From Zoogloeaceae bacterium (GTDB lineage Bacteria > Pseudomonadota > Gammaproteobacteria > Burkholderiales > Rhodocyclaceae): DNA of 41,196 nt. A model generated the notes under the pieces. The model did no database searches and was not told the origin of the DNA. It was given only the letters and a program-made list of their open reading frames with translations. The stretch's first letter is position 1. Every line of letters starts with the position of its first letter. A program made the position numbers and the translations under genes. Location of the stretch: contig JAEUNX010000046.1 in the NCBI GenBank assembly GCA_016791025.1, positions 1-41,196 of the forward strand, in the 5' to 3' direction. Below are positions 26,646-34,835 of the stretch, in pieces.

Positions 26646-27488
26646 ATGATGTCTTCCATACCGCCGACGCCCCCAGTTGCCCTGACCATCGCAGCAACGG
26701 ATCCGACTGGTGGCGGAGGGCTTCAGGGCGACGTGATCACCCTCGCGAGCATGGGCTGCCATCCCCTGTCCGTGGTGTCTGCGGTTTGCCTGAGAGATAC
26801 CGAAGACGTGGCAGATCTCCTGCCCCTTTCCGCGGCGATGCTTGCCAAGCAGGCGCGGCTTCTGCTCGAAGATGTTGCGGTGAGGGCGTTCAAGGTTGGC
26901 GTTCTTGCAACACCGGAAAATATCGCCGCGACGGCGGAAATTCTGTCCGACTATCCCGGCGTGCCGGTGGTGGTGGAGTCGGAATTGGGGCGATTGCCCA
27001 GCGCTGCCTTGGCTAATGACCGCCTCATGGCGGTTCACTGTGAATTGCTCTTGCCGTTGGCCACCGTTTTGGTGGTGGCCCAGGCAGAGGCCCAGCGCCT
27101 GGCGATGGTGTTGGCCGGTCAGGACGAGCTGCCCGACGTGCCCTCTGCCATCGAACGGCTCTGCAGCTCTGGCGTGGGCTACGTGCTGCTGACCGGGTCG
27201 GCAACGCCCGGGCCTCAGGTTGTTAACCTGCTATACAGCCGGGAGGGTGTCGTCCGTACCGACCCCTGGTCCCGCCTGCCAGATCGGTATCTCGGGGCCG
27301 GCAATACGCTATCGGCTGCACTCACCGGTGCCCTGGCGCATGAGATGAGCATTGCCGACGCGGTGGGGGAGGCCGAGGCGTTTACTTGGCAAAGTCTGGC
27401 CGGAGCATTTCGGCCCGGGATGGGGAAATCCCTGCCGGACCGATTTTTCTGGTTGCGGGAAGGGAGGGCGGATGACGGTCCGGCCTGA
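26646..27488 (+). CDS. thiD: ThiD-like hydroxymethylpyrimidine (phosphate) kinase family protein, divergent
   Basis: ThiD phosphorylates the pyrimidine half of thiamine. The 280-residue protein is clearly of this ribokinase-like family: it opens VALTIAATDPTGGGGLQGD and has MGCHPLSVVSAV. Several key motifs differ from standard ThiD. The DPVM block reads ESEL, the TPN block reads VAQ, and GTGCT reads GAGNT at the anion hole. It may be inactive or act on another substrate. The start at 26646 follows GGGAG at a 9-nt distance; the frame extends upstream to 26547 but overlaps the rubredoxin gene. Its last 17 nt overlap thiE. Confidence 0.78.
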   Translation: MMSSIPPTPPVALTIAATDPTGGGGLQGDVITLASMGCHPLSVVSAVCLRDTEDVADLLPLSAAMLAKQARLLLEDVAVRAFKVGVLATPENIAATAEILSDYPGVPVVVESELGRLPSAALANDRLMAVHCELLLPLATVLVVAQAEAQRLAMVLAGQDELPDVPSAIERLCSSGVGYVLLTGSATPGPQVVNLLYSREGVVRTDPWSRLPDRYLGAGNTLSAALTGALAHEMSIADAVGEAEAFTWQSLAGAFRPGMGKSLPDRFFWLREGRADDGPA

Positions 27489-28119
27489 AGTCCGTCCGGG
27501 CCTCTATTTGGTCACGCCGGATTGGGCGGACACCGCCCGCCTGGAGCGCGCGGTCATGCAGGCCTTGGTGGGGCGGCCGGCGTTGCTGCAATACCGCAGC
27601 AAACAAAGCGATCCTGCCCTGCGACTCGAGCAGGCTGGCCGGATCCTTCGGCGGTGCCGCGAAGCCGGAGTCGCAATGATCGTTAACGACGACCTCGATT
27701 TAATGCGTGCCGTCGACGCTGACGGGTTGCACATTGGGCGAGATGATGGCGACGTGGCGGTCCTTCGGAACGTTGTCGGTGAGGGCCGTCTTTTGGGGGT
27801 TTCGTGCTACGACGACCTCGGTCGCGCACAGACGGCCGAGGCCGCTGGCGCTGACTATGTCGCCTTCGGCGCGATATATCCGTCCGCCACCAAGCCGGCG
27901 GCGACGTCCGCTGCGCTAGGGTTGCTAGCTAACGCCCGCTGCGAGCTTCGTTGTCCGATTGCGGCAATTGGCGGGATCTCACTTCCCCGGGCAGCGGAGG
28001 TTGTGGCAGCTGGGGCCCAACTTCTGGCGGTGATTTCCGACGTGTTCGAGGACGCCGACCCCGCCGGCCGGGCGGCCGCGTATGGCCGGCTTTGGGCGGA
28101 CCCGGAAGCGGTCGCCTGA
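27472..28119 (+). CDS. thiE: Thiamine-phosphate synthase
   Basis: ThiE joins hydroxymethylpyrimidine diphosphate and thiazole phosphate to make thiamine phosphate. The 215-residue TIM-barrel protein keeps the family motifs: LLQYRSK (39-45), [36 protein letters not shown] and AIGGI. The ATG at 27472 follows GGAGG and lies within the end of thiD, so the pair is coupled. Unlike its neighbour, its active-site motifs look intact. Confidence 0.94.
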   Translation: MTVRPEVRPGLYLVTPDWADTARLERAVMQALVGRPALLQYRSKQSDPALRLEQAGRILRRCREAGVAMIVNDDLDLMRAVDADGLHIGRDDGDVAVLRNVVGEGRLLGVSCYDDLGRAQTAEAAGADYVAFGAIYPSATKPAATSAALGLLANARCELRCPIAAIGGISLPRAAEVVAAGAQLLAVISDVFEDADPAGRAAAYGRLWADPEAVA

Positions 28120-28150
28120 ATCATTAAAGCTTGAAATAAAGGAATTGTGC

Positions 28151-29434
28151 ATGAGTCGTAATGAGGACCTGTTCTGTCGCGCCCAGCGGACCATTCCCGG
28201 TGGCGTTAATTCGCCGGTGCGGGCCTTCCGGTCCGTGGGGGGTACGCCACGATTCATCGCGCGGGCCGAGGGGGCCCGGGTCTGGGACGCCGATGGCAAG
28301 GCCTACATTGACTATGTTGGCTCTTGGGGCCCGGCCATCACCGGCCACGCCCATCCAGAAATCGTGAAGGCAGTCCAGGAGGCCGCGACGCGCGGGCTAT
28401 CCTTTGGCGCGCCGTCCGAGGCCGAGGTGGAGATGGCCGAGTTGCTCTGCGCACGAATGCCAAGTCTGGAAATGGTTCGCCTCGTGAGTTCCGGCACCGA
28501 GGCGACCATGAGCGCGATCCGCCTCGCCCGCGGATTCACTGGTCGGGACGCCATTGTCAAATTCGAAGGCTGTTACCATGGCCATGCCGATAGCCTCCTC
28601 GTGAAGGCGGGTTCCGGTGCCCTGACATTCGGCCATCCATCCTCTGGGGGAGTGCCGGCGGACTTCGCTCGTCACACGGTAGTTCTGGATTACAACGACT
28701 GCCAGGGGCTCGAGGATCTTTTTGTGGCCCGCGGCGATCAGATCGCCGCCGTCATCGTAGAGCCCATTGCTGGCAACATGAACCTCATCATGCCGCGGCC
28801 CGAATTCCTCGCGGCCTTGCGCCGATTGTGCAGCAGGTACGGCGCGGTCCTGATTTTTGATGAGGTGATGACCGGGTTTCGTGTGGGGCCCCAGGGTGTT
28901 CAGGGCCTCCTGGGCGTCGAGCCGGATCTCACCACCCTTGGGAAGGTCATCGGGGGGGGCATGCCGGTAGGTGCCTTTGGGGGCCGTCGGGACATCATGG
29001 CCCAGATCGCTCCGCTCGGGCCGGTGTACCAGGCGGGCACGCTGTCCGGTAGTCCGGTCGCCGTGGCGGCCGGGTTGGCTTCGCTCCGTCTGGTGGCGGC
29101 CCCTCGCTTCTATGACCAACTTGCCGCGAGGACCCGGCAGCTTGTGGAGGGTTTGATCGGGGCGGCGGTTGAGGCCGGGGTGACATTCAGCGCCCAGTCG
29201 GTGGGGGGGATGTTTGGCCTGTATTTTTCCGAGCACTGTCCGGGCACCTATGAGGAGGTCATGGCAACCGACCGTGGGGCCTTCAACCGATTCTTCCACG
29301 GCCTTTTGGACTCGGGGCACTTTTTCGCGCCTTCGGCATTTGAGGCTGGGTTCGTCTCCGCCGCACATGGCGAAGCGGAAATCGCACAGACTATTGCGGC
29401 CGCCAAGGCGTATTTCGCAGCACCGCGAGACTAG
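28151..29434 (+). CDS. hemL: Glutamate-1-semialdehyde 2,1-aminomutase
   Basis: HemL converts glutamate-1-semialdehyde to 5-aminolevulinate, the second step of the C5 route to haem. The 427-residue PLP enzyme (E. coli 426) begins [18 protein letters not shown]. It has the family's [26 protein letters not shown] and the PLP lysine K265 in [13 protein letters not shown] at 28141 serves as ribosome site; the longer frame into thiE was not used. It ends at a bidirectional terminator shared with tRNA-Pro. Confidence 0.97.
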   Translation: MSRNEDLFCRAQRTIPGGVNSPVRAFRSVGGTPRFIARAEGARVWDADGKAYIDYVGSWGPAITGHAHPEIVKAVQEAATRGLSFGAPSEAEVEMAELLCARMPSLEMVRLVSSGTEATMSAIRLARGFTGRDAIVKFEGCYHGHADSLLVKAGSGALTFGHPSSGGVPADFARHTVVLDYNDCQGLEDLFVARGDQIAAVIVEPIAGNMNLIMPRPEFLAALRRLCSRYGAVLIFDEVMTGFRVGPQGVQGLLGVEPDLTTLGKVIGGGMPVGAFGGRRDIMAQIAPLGPVYQAGTLSGSPVAVAAGLASLRLVAAPRFYDQLAARTRQLVEGLIGAAVEAGVTFSAQSVGGMFGLYFSEHCPGTYEEVMATDRGAFNRFFHGLLDSGHFFAPSAFEAGFVSAAHGEAEIAQTIAAAKAYFAAPRD

Positions 29435-29514
29435 TGCCGCGATTGGGGTCAGCGGCCCAGCCTAGTCGAGGATTCTGACGCCTCAAGCACCGGGTTGCGA
29501 ACCGCCGCCGGAAT

Positions 29515-29546
29515 GAAAAAGGGGCCGTGAAGGCCCCTTGATTTAT
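29515..29546. terminator. Bidirectional terminator between hemL and tRNA-Pro
   Basis: An 8-bp stem AAGGGGCC/GGCCCCTT with a 5-nt loop has an A run on one side and T-rich sequence on the other. It can end hemL on the plus strand and tRNA-Pro on the minus strand, whose CCA end is only a few bases away. Confidence 0.85.
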
Positions 29547-29623
29547 TGGTCGGGGAAAGAGGATTCGAACCTCCGGCCCCTGCGTCCCGAACGCAGTGCT
29601 CTACCAGGCTGAGCTATTCCCCG
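29547..29623 (-). tRNA. tRNA-Pro (anticodon CGG)
   Basis: The 77-nt minus-strand gene folds into a full cloverleaf. The acceptor stem is CGGGGAA/TTCCCCG, the D arm GCTC...GAGC, the anticodon arm CTGCG/CGCAG with loop TTCGGGA, and the T arm GGAGG/CCTCT with loop TTCGAAT. The anticodon CGG reads the proline codon CCG, heavily used in a GC-rich genome. The 3' CCA is encoded. ispB lies 10 nt upstream on the same strand, so the two may share a transcript. Confidence 0.97.
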
Positions 29624-29633
29624 AATACGACGA

Positions 29634-30602
29634 TCAGTACGCCCGATCGACCGCGAAAGCGCACAATTCTAGCAGCGCGTCTTTGAAAATGGAAGGCGGA
29701 AGGCCGGTCAGGAACCCGCGGGCGAGGGATGCTTCCCGGGAGGCGTATTCCCGGGTCACATCCAGCGCGCCGGTGGCCCTGATAGCATCGAGAATCGCAG
29801 GAAAGGCCTCGCGTCCGCCATCGACGATGGCTTGGCGAACCAGTTCGGCCTGCTTTGTCGAGCCGTGCTGCATCACGTGGATCAGCGGGAGGGTGGGCTT
29901 GCCCTCCGCGAGATCGTCGCCCACGTGCTTGCCGGTCTCGGCTTCGTCAGCCGAGTAATCGAGGACGTCGTCAATGAGTTGAAAGGCCGTGCCGATGTGC
30001 ATGCCAAAATTGGCTAGCCCGTCCTCTAGCGCACGGTCGGCGTTGCCAAGAATTCCCCCGAGTCGGCTCGCCGCTTCAAAAAGCTTAGCGGTCTTGAATC
30101 GAATGACTCGCAGATAATCATCGATGCCGACGTCGGCGTTGTGGCAGTTGAGAAGCTGCAGGACTTCACCTTCTGCTATCACATTGGTGGCGTCGGCGAG
30201 GACTTCCATTACCCGCATGCTCCCGACGGTGACCATCATTTGGAACGCGCGGGAATACAGGAAGTCCCCCACCAACACCGAGGCGGCATTGCCGAACATG
30301 GCGTTGGCAGTCTGGTGACCCCTGCGCAGGTCGGACTCGTCGACCACGTCGTCATGGAGGAGGGTGGCGGTATGAATGAACTCCACCACAGCGGCCAGGA
30401 CCAGATGATGAGATCCCCGGTAGCCCATTGCGCCGGCGGTCAACAGGAGCAGTGCCGGACGCATCCGCTTGCCGCCGCTGTGAATGATGTATTCCGCCAC
30501 TTGGCGGACAAGCACCACGTCCGAATGGAGGCGGTCGCGAATGACCCCGTCCATGGCAAGCATGTCCGCGGCGATGGGGGAATAGATTTGCTGGAGGGAC
30601 AC
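29634..30602 (-). CDS. ispB: Octaprenyl diphosphate synthase
   Basis: IspB lengthens farnesyl diphosphate to the C40 side chain of ubiquinone. The 322-residue all-helical protein (E. coli 323) has both aspartate-rich motifs, LLHDDVVDESDLRRG (81-95) and QLIDDVLDYSAD (about 210), plus SGGKRMRP (42-49) and GDDLAEGKPTLPL. The start is GTG at 30602; an in-frame stop seven codons upstream leaves no earlier choice and no strong ribosome site is seen. Chain length is inferred from similarity to E. coli IspB. In many proteobacteria ispB lies next to rplU-rpmA, which are not here. Confidence 0.95.
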   Translation of the reverse strand: MSLQQIYSPIAADMLAMDGVIRDRLHSDVVLVRQVAEYIIHSGGKRMRPALLLLTAGAMGYRGSHHLVLAAVVEFIHTATLLHDDVVDESDLRRGHQTANAMFGNAASVLVGDFLYSRAFQMMVTVGSMRVMEVLADATNVIAEGEVLQLLNCHNADVGIDDYLRVIRFKTAKLFEAASRLGGILGNADRALEDGLANFGMHIGTAFQLIDDVLDYSADEAETGKHVGDDLAEGKPTLPLIHVMQHGSTKQAELVRQAIVDGGREAFPAILDAIRATGALDVTREYASREASLARGFLTGLPPSIFKDALLELCAFAVDRAY

Positions 30603-30917
30603 GTTGCGGCAAAACTGCGTTCAAAAGTTAAATGATGAGGCCACCGATGGGCGAAGCCCCAGCACACTCCCAATTCCAATACTGGAACCGCCGGTTTCAC
30701 CTTCGCGGAGGAGGATGCGTCAAAGTCCTGCTGCCGTGCCCGCGGCGCCGAGGGCGGGATGGTAGGCCTTCGGCCGGGGATGGGTCAAGGGGATGGTGGT
30801 CCGGCGCCCTGATTGACGACATAGTGTCGTGGTGGCCTCCGGCCGTCAGGAGTCTTGCGCGCCCCGGGGGGAGGTGGTGTCCAAGCCGGGTTGTCTTTTC
30901 GATTTTGGAGCACGGTA
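30603..30917. other. Divergent intergenic region between ispB and the glycerophosphodiesterase gene
   Basis: These 315 bp contain no supported gene. The only clear structure is a short inverted repeat, ACGACA-TAG-TGTCGT, at 30816-30830, about 90 nt before the downstream gene. It could be an operator. I see no well-formed sigma-70 promoter on either strand. Confidence 0.45.
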
Positions 30918-31802
30918 ATGTGGGATGGCTTGAAATGGCTGGGACATCGTGGGGCGATCCTGTCGTCGGGGCGTCCCTACCAGAATAGCCTCGCGGCCTT
31001 TGAATGGGCCATGGCGGTGGCGGACGGTTTCGAATCGGATGCCTGCGTATCGCGGGACGGTCGGGTGTTTCTCATTCATGAGGCGAAATATGCCGATCCC
31101 TGCCGCGGCGTCGAATATTGCGCCGCCGAACACCTGTGCCACGACAGCGCTGAGCAGCTTGGGTCGCGCCGGATCGATGAGGTGGATAGCGCCTTCCTGA
31201 TGGGGCTGAGATTGAAGGATGGATCCCCCATCCCAACGCTGGAGGATGCATTGGCGCTGTTTGCCGGCCGGCCGAACAAGCTGTTCAACCTCGAAATCAA
31301 AGGAGCCGGCGCGGTAGATGCCGTGCTCCCAAGCCTGGCGTCGGCCCTCAGGGAGGGGCGGATCGCCCCTTCGTCCTTGTTGCTGTCGTCGTTCAACCAT
31401 GAAGCCCTGAGTGTGGTGAGGCGGCAACTGCCAGGGGTCGCCGTCGGGGCCCTCTTCGTGGCGCCAGATCAAGCCCCGACGCGATTGTTTCCCTGGGATC
31501 CGCGATTGATGGCGCAGTATCTGCCGCTGACTCCCCGCCACCTGGCGGAGCCCCGTCTGGCGGCGTTGGCGCCTGAAGTGGTGGTGATGCCGGATTGCGC
31601 GCTGTCCGGCGAAAATTGTCGGGCGGTGGCGGCAGCGCTTCCCGGCGCTCGGGTCGTCGCCTGGGTGTTTACCGAGCGCCAAGGCGAAGCAACGGGCGGG
31701 CTCACCCAGCGTTTCGAATCCGGGATTCCGCGGGATTGGCTTGCCGGGCTCATCGTCGACGACCCGAAGGTAGGCGTCGGGCCGCTAGGTCGTCAGGTCT
31801 AA
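30918..31802 (+). CDS. Glycerophosphodiester phosphodiesterase family protein
   Basis: GDPD enzymes split glycerophosphodiesters to glycerol-3-phosphate and an alcohol. The 294-residue TIM-barrel protein keeps the catalytic histidines H10 (LGHRG) and H54 (FLIHE) and the metal-binding acidic residues E39, D41 (FESDA) and E126 (FNLEIKG). The usual HD dipeptide is HE and the ENT motif is QNS. With no signal peptide it should be cytoplasmic, like UgpQ. A GGAG precedes the ATG at 30918. It converges on a UgpB-like gene with 32 nt between, echoing the E. coli ugp locus in which ugpQ accompanies ugpB. Confidence 0.88.
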   Translation: MWDGLKWLGHRGAILSSGRPYQNSLAAFEWAMAVADGFESDACVSRDGRVFLIHEAKYADPCRGVEYCAAEHLCHDSAEQLGSRRIDEVDSAFLMGLRLKDGSPIPTLEDALALFAGRPNKLFNLEIKGAGAVDAVLPSLASALREGRIAPSSLLLSSFNHEALSVVRRQLPGVAVGALFVAPDQAPTRLFPWDPRLMAQYLPLTPRHLAEPRLAALAPEVVVMPDCALSGENCRAVAAALPGARVVAWVFTERQGEATGGLTQRFESGIPRDWLAGLIVDDPKVGVGPLGRQV

Positions 31803-31834
31803 AGATCCCGACCGAGCGGCCCACCGAAGAACTA

Positions 31835-33136
31835 TCAGGGCAGTGCTGAGGCCCGCGTGACGGCGGTGTCCAGAGCTTCCTTGGCAGGTTTTCGGTCGGC
31901 CCAAACGGCTTCCAACTCCTCCTCGACGATCTCCCGCACCGAGGTTTTGGCGATCAGCAGATTGGACGACGAGGCGGCGGTGGGGGGCTTGTGGGCGACT
32001 TGTGCGATGGCCACGCGCACCCCGTCCAACTCGTCTTTCAGCAGTTCCGACTCCCTGGCGGCGGCTATACCGGCCCGGTTGAGGGGGAGGAAGCCGGTCT
32101 GCTTCTGCCACGCAACCTGGTTTTCCGGCTCAAGCCAAAAACGGACGAACTTGGCGATGGTCTTGTATTCAGCCGGGCTACGGCCCGCAGCAATCCACAG
32201 AGACGACCCGTCAAGTAGGGTGTTTTGCGGCGCACCGGGGTAGTCGTCGTGATAGGGGAGGCCGGCGACAGCCACCGGAAAACGGGCGGTCCGGCGAATC
32301 TCCGGCAGGCTGGCCGAGGAGGCCGCGATCACCGCGCATTCTCCGGAAGTAAAGTGTTGCTGCGCCTCTGCCCCCCGGCCAAAGATGTGCAGGTAGTTCG
32401 AGCGGACCCAGCTGGCCATCAAGGCCACGTGCTTGATCTGGAGCATGCCGTTGATTGAAAGGCCGTCGCTTTTGCCTCGCCGAGTGACGGTGGGTTCGTT
32501 ATGCCAGGCGCTGGTGTTCTCGATCATCACCCGGCTGGGCTCTGCCACGGTGTAGGGGCAGCGAACGCCATTGTCGATGAGCTGGCCCAGGGCCTGCTGG
32601 AGGTCGAACCAGGTCTGAGGGGGTTGGTCAGAGTTGAGTCCTACCCGGCGGAAGGCCTCCTGATTGATGTACAGGATGGGCGTGGACAGGGCCACGGGCA
32701 GCGCCCGCAGCCGACCCTGGGCATCCAGGGGCATTGGCGTCATCATCGTCGGCGGGCGCAGCGTCACCAGCGGCTGCCCGGCCGTTTTCATGACTTCGTG
32801 GAGCGGGCGGTAACGCGGTGGCCCCGCAAGGAATTTCTCCTCGTCGCCCTCGCTCAGGATCATCATCCCGGGGAGCTTGCCGTCACTCCAGGTACGATCG
32901 GTGATCTGGATCGGGCAAGTTTTGTTGGTTTCGTTGAAGCGGCTCACCAACTCGCCGAGGGCTGCGCCGTTGTACTGGCCGAGTGCCTGGGTGAACTCGA
33001 TGCCGTCGCAGCGCTCCGTCGGGGGCGGTGACTTGGCGGCTGGGCGAGGCGTTTTGGCCTGAACGATGGGGGTGCTCACCAGCAGGCAGGCTCCGACAAG
33101 CGTCAGGGCTTGGGTAAAGTTGCGGATGGATTTCAT
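31835..33136 (-). CDS. UgpB-like ABC transporter substrate-binding protein
   Basis: The 433-residue periplasmic protein has a signal peptide of about 27 residues (cleavage after PIVQA). The C-terminal two-thirds match E. coli UgpB, the glycerol-3-phosphate binder, in STPILYINQEAFRRVGL, TSGECAVIAASSASLPEI, GAPQNTLLDGSSLWI, QKQTGFLPLNRAG and VDEELE-like IVEEELEAVWADRKP. The N-terminal lobe is divergent and lacks the FWHS block at the ligand site, so the substrate may differ. No permease or ATPase gene is adjacent. The ATG at 33136 follows AGGAG; the frame continues upstream as low-complexity noise. Confidence 0.87.
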   Translation of the reverse strand: MKSIRNFTQALTLVGACLLVSTPIVQAKTPRPAAKSPPPTERCDGIEFTQALGQYNGAALGELVSRFNETNKTCPIQITDRTWSDGKLPGMMILSEGDEEKFLAGPPRYRPLHEVMKTAGQPLVTLRPPTMMTPMPLDAQGRLRALPVALSTPILYINQEAFRRVGLNSDQPPQTWFDLQQALGQLIDNGVRCPYTVAEPSRVMIENTSAWHNEPTVTRRGKSDGLSINGMLQIKHVALMASWVRSNYLHIFGRGAEAQQHFTSGECAVIAASSASLPEIRRTARFPVAVAGLPYHDDYPGAPQNTLLDGSSLWIAAGRSPAEYKTIAKFVRFWLEPENQVAWQKQTGFLPLNRAGIAAARESELLKDELDGVRVAIAQVAHKPPTAASSSNLLIAKTSVREIVEEELEAVWADRKPAKEALDTAVTRASALP

Positions 33137-33229
33137 CAAAACAGCTCCTGAAGGGCTCCGTACCCATGGCTCGTTTCCGGCCAAGGGCCGGCGGGCAGGG
33201 GGCGTCAAGAATACCAAATCCAGACCGTT

Positions 33230-33715
33230 ATGCAGGCCGTGAGCACGATCCAAGTTCTCTCCCACCACATCGCACCTTTCCAGGCACGGATACGCCTGGG
33301 GGTCGTCGTCATGGCTGCGCTCCTTCTCGCGGGTTGCGATCAACTGGTCGCCCAGTTGGGCCTTCCTGATCCCAAGAAGGAGGCCGCCACCGCCGAGGCT
33401 GACGGCCGGGCGATCGGTAGCGCCTGCCGGCATTCCGGACGCGCCCTGGAAGATTGTTATGCGCTCAACCCGGCGGCGAGCAAGGCGTCTGTTTTTGCAG
33501 GCTGGCGGGAAATGAACGACTACATGACCCAGAACAATCTGGCCGTCGTTCCCAGCCACATGCCGTCCCCTGGCGTAAGCCTGCCGGCGAAGGACGCGGC
33601 GGGAGGCGGCCATGCCACGCCTCCGCCCCCAGGGGGCAAAGCCAGCAGTGAGAGTGAGCCCGCAGAGGATGCGGTGCCGCCCCGTCGCAGCCGTCGCAGC
33701 CGCGATAATTCTTAG
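33230..33715 (+). CDS. Small lipoprotein of unknown function
   Basis: A signal segment RLGVVVMAALLLAGC ends in a LAGC lipobox, so the mature protein should be acylated at the cysteine (residue 36 from the first ATG). The mature part has CRHSGRALEDCYALNP, with two cysteines spaced like a small disulfide or metal motif, then FAGWREMNDYMTQNNL. A proline-rich tail ends in arginine-serine repeats. I do not recognise a named domain. The start is uncertain: ATG 33230 or GTG 33239 give a reasonable positive n-region, while the ATG at 33311 would make the signal too short. The start lies 93 nt from divergent ugpB-like. Confidence 0.75.
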   Translation: MQAVSTIQVLSHHIAPFQARIRLGVVVMAALLLAGCDQLVAQLGLPDPKKEAATAEADGRAIGSACRHSGRALEDCYALNPAASKASVFAGWREMNDYMTQNNLAVVPSHMPSPGVSLPAKDAAGGGHATPPPPGGKASSESEPAEDAVPPRRSRRSRDNS

Positions 33716-33741
33716 TTGGTCGTTGTGTCTGATCCCCTGGG

Positions 33742-34779
33742 TCAGGGGGCCGGATTGCTGCGGGTGAGGTGGAGGGCGTCCACCTCTTGCAGGATTTCCG
33801 GTGCCAAAGGCGTCGCGCAGGCATCAAGATTTTCGTCGAGTTGGGCGAGACTGGTGGCGCCGATGATGGTGCTGGTGACGCATCCCTGCAGATGAACAAA
33901 ACCAAGAGCGAGTTGAGTGGGTGTGAGTCCGTGCCGGCGTGCCAGGGCGGCATAGTCGGCAATGGCGGGGAGAGCTCCCGGTTTGGCATAACGCTGGCCG
34001 AAGCCCGGGAAGAGGGTCATTCGTCCTGGGGTCGCCGGTGCCTGCAGGTACTTGCCGGTTAAGGCGCCAAATCCGAGCGGGGAATAAGCGAGGAGGCTCA
34101 CTGCTTCCCGCTGGCACATTTCCGCGAGGCCGTATTCGAAGACCCGATTCAGGAGGTTGTAGGCGTTCTGGATCGAGGCCACCCTCGGCAGTCCGTGCTC
34201 GTCGGCCACGCGGAGGAAGCGCATGAGGCCCCAGGGGTGCTCATTGGAAATGCCGATCGCCCGAATTTTCCCCTCCCGCACCAATTCTCCCAGCACGGCG
34301 AGCGTGTCTTCGATGGGGGTGGCCACCCGCTCGGCGTCGGGGTCATACTTCCATTGGCCGAACATCGGCTGGTTGCGGGCCGGCCAGTGGAGTTGGTAGA
34401 GGTCGATGTAATCCGTTCCCAGCCGGTGCAGGCTGCCTTCCACGGCGGCCCGCAGGTTGGCGCTGTCGAAGGCCAAAGGCCCGCCGCGGATCCACTCCAA
34501 CCGCCGCCCCGGACCTGCGGCCTTGGTAGCGATGACGACCTCGTCCCGCCGCTTGCGGGCCAGCCAGGTGCCGATGATCCGTTCCGTCTCGCCGTAGGTT
34601 TCGGCCCGCGTGGGCACGGGATACATCTCCGCGGCGTCAATGAAATTCACCCCGCGCTCGAAGGCCCGGTCCAGTTGGGCGTGGCCCTCGGCTTCTGAAT
34701 TTTGCTGGCCAAATGTCATGGTGCCCAGACACACTGAAGACACTGCCAAATCACTTCGTCCGAGTTGCCGCCGTTCCAT
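33742..34779 (-). CDS. tas: Aldo/keto reductase, Tas-like
   Basis: The 345-residue NADPH-dependent oxidoreductase aligns end to end with E. coli Tas (346 residues). LGTMTFGQQNSEAEGHAQLD near the N-terminus and AEMYPVP are shared. The catalytic tetrad is D48, Y53, K86 and H131. GISNEHPWG and QNAYNLLNR follow, and IIGATSLAQLDENL is the cofactor-binding end. Tas suppresses tyrosine auxotrophy in E. coli by an unclear route, so the substrate is not known. The start at 34779 follows GGCGG; the longer frame to 34845 was rejected because it overlaps divergent rlmM. Confidence 0.92.
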   Translation of the reverse strand: MERRQLGRSDLAVSSVCLGTMTFGQQNSEAEGHAQLDRAFERGVNFIDAAEMYPVPTRAETYGETERIIGTWLARKRRDEVVIATKAAGPGRRLEWIRGGPLAFDSANLRAAVEGSLHRLGTDYIDLYQLHWPARNQPMFGQWKYDPDAERVATPIEDTLAVLGELVREGKIRAIGISNEHPWGLMRFLRVADEHGLPRVASIQNAYNLLNRVFEYGLAEMCQREAVSLLAYSPLGFGALTGKYLQAPATPGRMTLFPGFGQRYAKPGALPAIADYAALARRHGLTPTQLALGFVHLQGCVTSTIIGATSLAQLDENLDACATPLAPEILQEVDALHLTRSNPAP

Positions 34780-34835
34780 TTGTCCGCCTTTCCCGCCCAG
34801 ATGGCCCATCATCCCGCGTATCATGCCCCACCTCA

